A stretch of 64,000 nt of DNA, from positions 1-64,000 of the forward strand of contig DATFHF010000022.1 in the NCBI GenBank assembly GCA_035248685.1, written 5' to 3'. How positions within the stretch are numbered: the first letter of the stretch is position 1; every line of letters begins with the position of its first letter. The position numbers and the translations under genes were made by a program. The DNA is from Jatrophihabitans_A sp035248685. Lineage in GTDB: Bacteria; Actinomycetota; Actinomycetes; Mycobacteriales; Jatrophihabitantaceae. Under the pieces are notes generated by a model. The model did no database searches and was not told where the DNA came from. It saw only the letters and a program-made list of their open reading frames with translations. Shown here one piece after another: positions 59,944 through 64,000 of the stretch.

Positions 59944-61737
59944 ATGATGACGGCTAGATCGACCAGATCAGCCCAGGCGCATCGATCGGCAGCACAACCG
60001 TGGTGGAATCCACAGCGACCGTCCGCCATGCCGATCCATCGATACGTCCGGGACGATCCACCGACGCTGCTCGCGCCCGGGCAGCGGAGTTGGATCGAGC
60101 GGTCGATCGATCAGGCGCCGCTGTGGGCATCGGTAGATCTGCGCGATGGCAACCAGGCGTTGGCCAACCCGATGGATCCGCGCCGCAAGGCGATGATGTT
60201 CGAGCTGCTGGTGAGGATGGGCTTCAAGGACATCGAGATCGGGTATCCCTCGTCAAGTGAAGCTGAATTCGACTTCGCCCGGGAGTTGATCGACCACGAC
60301 CGGATCCCCGATGACGTCACCGTCTCGGTCTTCACCCCGGCCCGCCCGGAGCTGATCGAACGGACCTTCGAGGCAGTACGCGGGGCCGATCGCGCCATGG
60401 TGCACCTGTGCCACGCCACGGCCTGCCTGTGGCGGGAGGTGGTGTTCCGGATGAGCCCGGCCGAGGTGCTCGGCCTGGCGCAGGACAGTGCCCGCAAGAT
60501 GCTCCGGTTGGCCGACCAGGCGGTCGGTTGTGACATTCGCTTCGAATACTCTCCGGAAACGTTCAACATCACAGAGCCAGAATTCGCGCTGGAGATCGCT
60601 AACACGGTAGCCGAAGTGTTGGACGCCACACCGGACCGGCCATTGACGTTGAATCTACCGACGACCGTGGAGGTTGATACTCCTAATATCTTTGCTGACC
60701 AGATCGAGTGGATGCACCGGAACCTGGATCGGCGCGACTCCATTATCCTGTCGGTGCATCCGCACAATGACCGGGGCACCGCGGTGGCGTCCGCCGAATT
60801 CGCCATTGCGGCCGGCGCGGACCGCGTTGAGGGCACGTTGTTCGGGAACGGCGAGCGTACCGGAAACGTTTGCTTGGTCACCCTTGCCCTCAACCTGTTC
60901 AGTCGCGGAATCGATCCACAACTCGATATCTCCGACATCAATGCGGTGCGTCGGGTGGTCGAGGAATGCAACGAGATGCCGGTGCATGCTCGACACCCCT
61001 ATGCCGGCGATCTGGTGTTCACCGCCTTTTCCGGCACCCACCAGGACGCCGTCTCCAAGGGCCTGGCCAGCCTCGCCGATCGAGCGCGAACGGCCGGCCG
61101 GCCGGTGTCCGAACTGCCCTGGCAGGTGCCGTACCTGCCGATCGACCCGCAGGACGTCGGCCGGGACTACCGCGCGATCATTCGGGTGAACAGCCAATCC
61201 GGCAAGGGCGGCATCGCGCACGTGCTGCAGGCCGGCTGGGGCCTCGACCTTCCGGTCGGGCTACGGGTCGACTTCGCGAAGGTGATTCAGCGGGTGACCG
61301 AGGTCACCGGCACCGAGCTGGAGCCGACCCGGATCTGGGACACCTTCCGCGCCGAATACTGCGACAACGACGTTTCGGTTCGTACCCGCTGTGACGCCGC
61401 CGGCAACTCCATCGAGGACAGCCTGTTCGTCACCGTGCCCGGCCTGCCCACGCTGGAACTCGACAGCCGGGACAACCAGGCCCAGGCGTTGCTGCACGCC
61501 CTGGAAGGGCACGGTGTGCACGCCGAGCTCAAGCAGCTGGTCAGCGCCGACACCGGCATTCCGTCGATGAATCGCCTGGTCAGCTATGCCGAACTCGGAA
61601 TCGAGCAGCGATCGGTGTGGGGAGTGGGGATGGCCGCCACCGGCCCGGTAGCGGCGTGCAAGTCGGTGCTGTCGGCGCTGCACCGCGCCGGTGTGCTGAG
61701 CCAACTTCAGGTCAGCGCGCCGGAGGCCGCACGGTGA
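59944..61737 (+). CDS. leuA: 2-isopropylmalate synthase family protein (LeuA-like)
   Basis: Claisen-type synthase of 597 residues that condenses acetyl-CoA with a 2-oxo acid. The TIM barrel shows 'SVDLRDGNQAL' (Arg67, Asp68), the metal site HPHNDRG (His272, His274) and 'FGNGERTGNVCLVTLALNLF'. 'DVGRDYRAIIRVNSQSGKGG' and a C-terminal LeuA dimer/regulatory domain (about 470-590, 'VWGVGMAATGPVAACKSVL') follow. ATG 59944 has AGGGG 5 nt upstream; the frame extends to 59887. The motif 'MVHLCHATACLW' differs from the FYNSTSILQ form I recall for mycobacterial LeuA, hinting at altered substrate. It may be housekeeping LeuA or a pathway-specific paralogue. Confidence 0.88.
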   Translation: MMTARSTRSAQAHRSAAQPWWNPQRPSAMPIHRYVRDDPPTLLAPGQRSWIERSIDQAPLWASVDLRDGNQALANPMDPRRKAMMFELLVRMGFKDIEIGYPSSSEAEFDFARELIDHDRIPDDVTVSVFTPARPELIERTFEAVRGADRAMVHLCHATACLWREVVFRMSPAEVLGLAQDSARKMLRLADQAVGCDIRFEYSPETFNITEPEFALEIANTVAEVLDATPDRPLTLNLPTTVEVDTPNIFADQIEWMHRNLDRRDSIILSVHPHNDRGTAVASAEFAIAAGADRVEGTLFGNGERTGNVCLVTLALNLFSRGIDPQLDISDINAVRRVVEECNEMPVHARHPYAGDLVFTAFSGTHQDAVSKGLASLADRARTAGRPVSELPWQVPYLPIDPQDVGRDYRAIIRVNSQSGKGGIAHVLQAGWGLDLPVGLRVDFAKVIQRVTEVTGTELEPTRIWDTFRAEYCDNDVSVRTRCDAAGNSIEDSLFVTVPGLPTLELDSRDNQAQALLHALEGHGVHAELKQLVSADTGIPSMNRLVSYAELGIEQRSVWGVGMAATGPVAACKSVLSALHRAGVLSQLQVSAPEAAR

Positions 61738-62288
61738 CGGCGGAGCACGACCTGCCGGCCTATGTCGAGATCGAGCCGGGCCGATATCGGGAAAGCAGTG
61801 GGCTGCTGTATGAGGACTTCGTGGTCGGCGATGTCATCGAGCATCGGCCCGGCCGCACCATCTCGACCACGGACAACATCTGGAGTTCGCTGCTGTGCCT
61901 TAACCAGCACCCGTTGCACATCGACGCCGTCTATGCCGCTGACACCGAGTTCGGCCAACTGCTGGTCTCCAGCCTGGTGACCTTCGGCATCGTCAACGGC
62001 ATGACGGTGCGCACGATCAGCCAGCAGGGAATCGCCAATCTCGGTTGGGACAAGGTGCGGTTGCGCGCCCCGGTGTTCGTCGGCGACACGCTGTACGCCG
62101 AGACCCGAATCATGGACAAGCGACCGTCGGAGTCCCGACCTGGTCAGGGGATCGTGACCGTGCACACCACCGGTCGCAACCAGCACGGCAAGGCCGTCAT
62201 CGATTTCATCCGGACCGTACTGGTGCCCATGCGGGTTGCCGAGGTTTCGCAGAGTTACCGCGAACTGGAACAGGAGACTTGTAGATGA
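61734..62288 (+). CDS. MaoC-family hotdog hydratase/dehydratase
   Basis: A 184-residue hotdog protein. 'GLLYEDFVVGDVIEHRPGRTIS' followed by 'LNQHPLHIDAVYA' (hydratase-motif His, with Asp rather than the usual N-terminal residue spacing) identifies the MaoC family, closest in feel to mesaconyl-CoA hydratase-like members. It would add or remove water from an enoyl-CoA or a free acid. GTG 61734 overlaps the LeuA-like stop (GTGA), with GGAGG 7 nt upstream. Confidence 0.87.
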   Translation: MTAEHDLPAYVEIEPGRYRESSGLLYEDFVVGDVIEHRPGRTISTTDNIWSSLLCLNQHPLHIDAVYAADTEFGQLLVSSLVTFGIVNGMTVRTISQQGIANLGWDKVRLRAPVFVGDTLYAETRIMDKRPSESRPGQGIVTVHTTGRNQHGKAVIDFIRTVLVPMRVAEVSQSYRELEQETCR

Positions 62289-63238
62289 ATGTGATTCCGG
62301 TGATCAGCCTGGAACGGGCGCACCAGGGCGACGAGGCAAAGGTGGCCGACGAGATCTCGCGGGCCTGTACCGAGGTCGGCTTCTTCGTGGTGCGCGACCA
62401 CGGGATCCGGCCGGAGGTGTTCGACCGGGTGTACGACACCTCGATGCGCTTCTTCGAGCGGCCGATCGAGGCCAAGCGCGAGTACGCGATGCGTACCAGT
62501 ACCGCGCGCGGGGACAACGACTACAGCCCGTACGGCTACAGCGCGCTGTTGGCCGAGAACGCCTTCGCCTACACCGGCAAGCTGGGCATGCCGTCGGACT
62601 ACGTGGAGAAGTTCAGCGTGGGCCGGCTGATTCTCGATGACACCGAGGAGTTGCCGTTTCCGCCGGACGCCGGCGGTGCCGAGCTGCGTGCGGCGTTGCG
62701 GGACTACTTCAGCGAATGCGAGGCGCTGGCCAACACCATCGCCGAGCTGCTGACCATTGCCCTGGAGTTGCCGCGCGACTTCTTCGCGACCCGTACCGAC
62801 AAGTCGAACGACTCGCTGCGGTCGCAGTACTACCCGGGCCTGAAGGCGGAGTTCGCCAACGACCAGGGGATGGGCGAGCACACCGACGGCACGCTGATCA
62901 CCCTGTTGACCCAGGACGGTCCGGGTCTGCAACTGCGGGATCTGTCCGGCAACTGGCTCGACATCACGGTGGACCACCGGGACTGGTTCATCGTCAACAT
63001 CGGTGACCTGATGGCCCGCTGGTCCAACGACGAGTACGTCTCGACACCGCATCGGGTGAAGCTGGCCGGTCAGCCCAGGCAGTCGGTGGTGTTCTTCAAG
63101 CTGGCCAACGATGACACGCTGATCGAGGCGTTCCCCAAGTTCACCCGGGGGAAACCGGCCAAGTACGAGCCGATCCTCTACGAGACGTTCTCGCTGCAGA
63201 AGATGAACGCCCTGTTCGGCCGGGACGGCGGCGCATGA
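62285..63238 (+). CDS. Isopenicillin-N-synthase-like 2-oxoglutarate/Fe(II) oxygenase
   Basis: A 317-residue non-heme iron oxygenase. N-terminal DIOX_N ('EISRACTEVGFFVVRDHGI') and the 2OG-FeII_Oxy domain are both present. Iron ligands are His199 and Asp201 ('GEHTDGTLITLL') and His256 ('STPHRV'); 2-oxoglutarate would bind Arg265 and Ser267 ('RQSVVFFK'). All catalytic residues are intact. It would hydroxylate, desaturate or cyclise an intermediate. The ATG overlaps the MaoC stop (ATGA). Confidence 0.93.
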   Translation: MNVIPVISLERAHQGDEAKVADEISRACTEVGFFVVRDHGIRPEVFDRVYDTSMRFFERPIEAKREYAMRTSTARGDNDYSPYGYSALLAENAFAYTGKLGMPSDYVEKFSVGRLILDDTEELPFPPDAGGAELRAALRDYFSECEALANTIAELLTIALELPRDFFATRTDKSNDSLRSQYYPGLKAEFANDQGMGEHTDGTLITLLTQDGPGLQLRDLSGNWLDITVDHRDWFIVNIGDLMARWSNDEYVSTPHRVKLAGQPRQSVVFFKLANDDTLIEAFPKFTRGKPAKYEPILYETFSLQKMNALFGRDGGA

Positions 63239-64000
63239 TCGTCTACCCGTGCCTTCAGTACACCCCGGTGTTGCGGGCCGATTCGCTGCTGCGGTCGATG
63301 CCCGCCCGCTCCAGCATGGTGGTACTCGACCTCGAGGATTCCATTCCACCGCATTCGAAGGCGGCCGCCCGCAGTCGGCTGGCCAGCGACGAGCTGGCCG
63401 ACTCCGGCCTGCCCGGGGTGGGGCTGCGGATCAACAGCATCAACACCCCGGACGGCCTGCGTGACATCGAAGCCCTGATCGGGCTGGACGGCCGGGCCTG
63501 CGGAGTCGCGGTGCAGGTGGTGTTCGTCCCCAAGGTCGCCACCGGCAGCGATGTGGCGATCTACCGATCATTGCTGGCCAAGATCAGCGATGCGCCGGAG
63601 ATCTGCACCTTCATCGAGACGGTGGACGCGGTCGAGAATGCCTTCGACATCGCGGCCCAGAGCGACGGGCTGTGCTTCGGGCAGGCCGATCTGGTGTCGG
63701 AGATGTACGCGCCGAACGAGGCATATCTGGAACTGGCCCGGGTCAGGCTCTGCACCGCAGCGGCGAAGTTCGGCCTGCCGGCGATCGATTCCAACTCCTT
63801 CGAGCTGTGGGACATGGACATCGTGCGGGCCGAATCCGAAGCCGCCAAGCGCTGCGGGTTCACCGGCAAGGCGGCCATCCACCCGAAGCAGGTCGAGCCG
63901 ATCACCCAAACCTTCTCGGTGGATCCCGAGTTGCTGGACTCCTACCGGCGAACCATCAAGGACTACGAGGAGAACGAGCGAGGCTTCGCGGTGACCAAGG
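63235..64000 (+). CDS. HpcH/HpaI aldolase/citrate lyase family protein (CitE-like), 3' truncated by window
   Basis: At least 255 residues, frame still open at the window end. 'SSMVVLDLEDSIPPHSKAAA' is the CitE N-terminal signature. The metal acids are Glu128 ('FIETVDAVENA') and Asp152 ('FGQADLVSEM'), and 'GFTGKAAIHPKQVEPI' is the conserved late helix. Family members cleave or form C-C bonds of malyl-, citramalyl- or beta-methylmalyl-CoA. ATG 63235 overlaps the oxygenase stop, making it the fourth tightly coupled gene of the operon. Confidence 0.9.
   Translation, partial: MIVYPCLQYTPVLRADSLLRSMPARSSMVVLDLEDSIPPHSKAAARSRLASDELADSGLPGVGLRINSINTPDGLRDIEALIGLDGRACGVAVQVVFVPKVATGSDVAIYRSLLAKISDAPEICTFIETVDAVENAFDIAAQSDGLCFGQADLVSEMYAPNEAYLELARVRLCTAAAKFGLPAIDSNSFELWDMDIVRAESEAAKRCGFTGKAAIHPKQVEPITQTFSVDPELLDSYRRTIKDYEENERGFAVTK

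Noticed and set aside
1..64000. Phage, transposase, CRISPR-Cas or restriction-modification system
   Set aside because: No such genes were recognisable on either strand; defence-like content is limited to two toxin-antitoxin pairs.

Overview
The window is a piece of a high-GC actinobacterial chromosome. This rests on the GC-rich third codon positions, many GTG starts, 4-base ATGA/GTGA gene overlaps, probable leaderless genes with a TANNNT box about 7 nt before the start codon, and actinobacterial families (ANTAR regulators, DUF3068, DUF2613, AftD). The cell-envelope genes point to a lineage in or near Mycobacteriales (for example Jatrophihabitans- or Nakamurella-like), but the sequence alone does not settle this.

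Layout. 1-3526: end of a branched-chain amino acid ABC transporter (livM, livG, livF). 3740-7675: GNAT acetyltransferase, hotdog thioesterase and polA. 7744-14605: a secretion-oriented stretch with a ricin-type lectin, an ECF sigma factor with a membrane partner, a sedolisin protease, a methyltransferase and a lipoprotein hydrolase. 14615-29092: a cell-envelope glycan locus (flippase, GT4 glycosyltransferase, polytopic membrane proteins, acyltransferase, a 1387-residue AftD-type arabinofuranosyltransferase, DUF2613, DUF3068, methyltransferases) that resembles the mycobacterial Rv0224c-Rv0236 region. 29093-33483: methyltransferase, rpsA, lipoprotein, coaE and a tRNA Gly-Cys-Val cluster. polA and rpsA, normally near neighbours, are therefore separated by about 21 kb.

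33559-45483: accessory and signalling genes. These include a DUF1778/GNAT toxin-antitoxin pair and a VapBC pair, each with a visible operator palindrome; GAF-ANTAR regulation; a CheR-PAS/CheB pair without a chemotaxis operon; a FluC-DUF190-FluC-MFS unit; and a hemerythrin-SDR-CBS-GNAT operon. 45791-48768: divergent from the latter, a molybdopterin oxidoreductase in which all four expected [4Fe-4S] cysteines are replaced, coupled to a small helical protein. 48841-50534: a decayed stretch with a recQ remnant, a long inverted repeat and broken reading frames. 50449-52145: two more ANTAR regulators.

52158-64000: two tandem XRE-cupin regulators face a complete Dpp/Opp-type peptide ABC transporter and a SnoaL-like protein. 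After an AT-rich leader that encodes a leucine-rich peptide comes a tightly overlapped operon: a LeuA-family synthase, a MaoC hydratase, an isopenicillin-N-synthase-like 2-oxoglutarate/Fe(II) oxygenase and a CitE/HpcH lyase cut by the window end. This operon is the best candidate for an undescribed pathway: 2-oxoacid chain extension, hydroxylation, (de)hydration and C-C cleavage, possibly acting on an imported peptide or amino acid. The pathway is inference; the family assignments are well supported.
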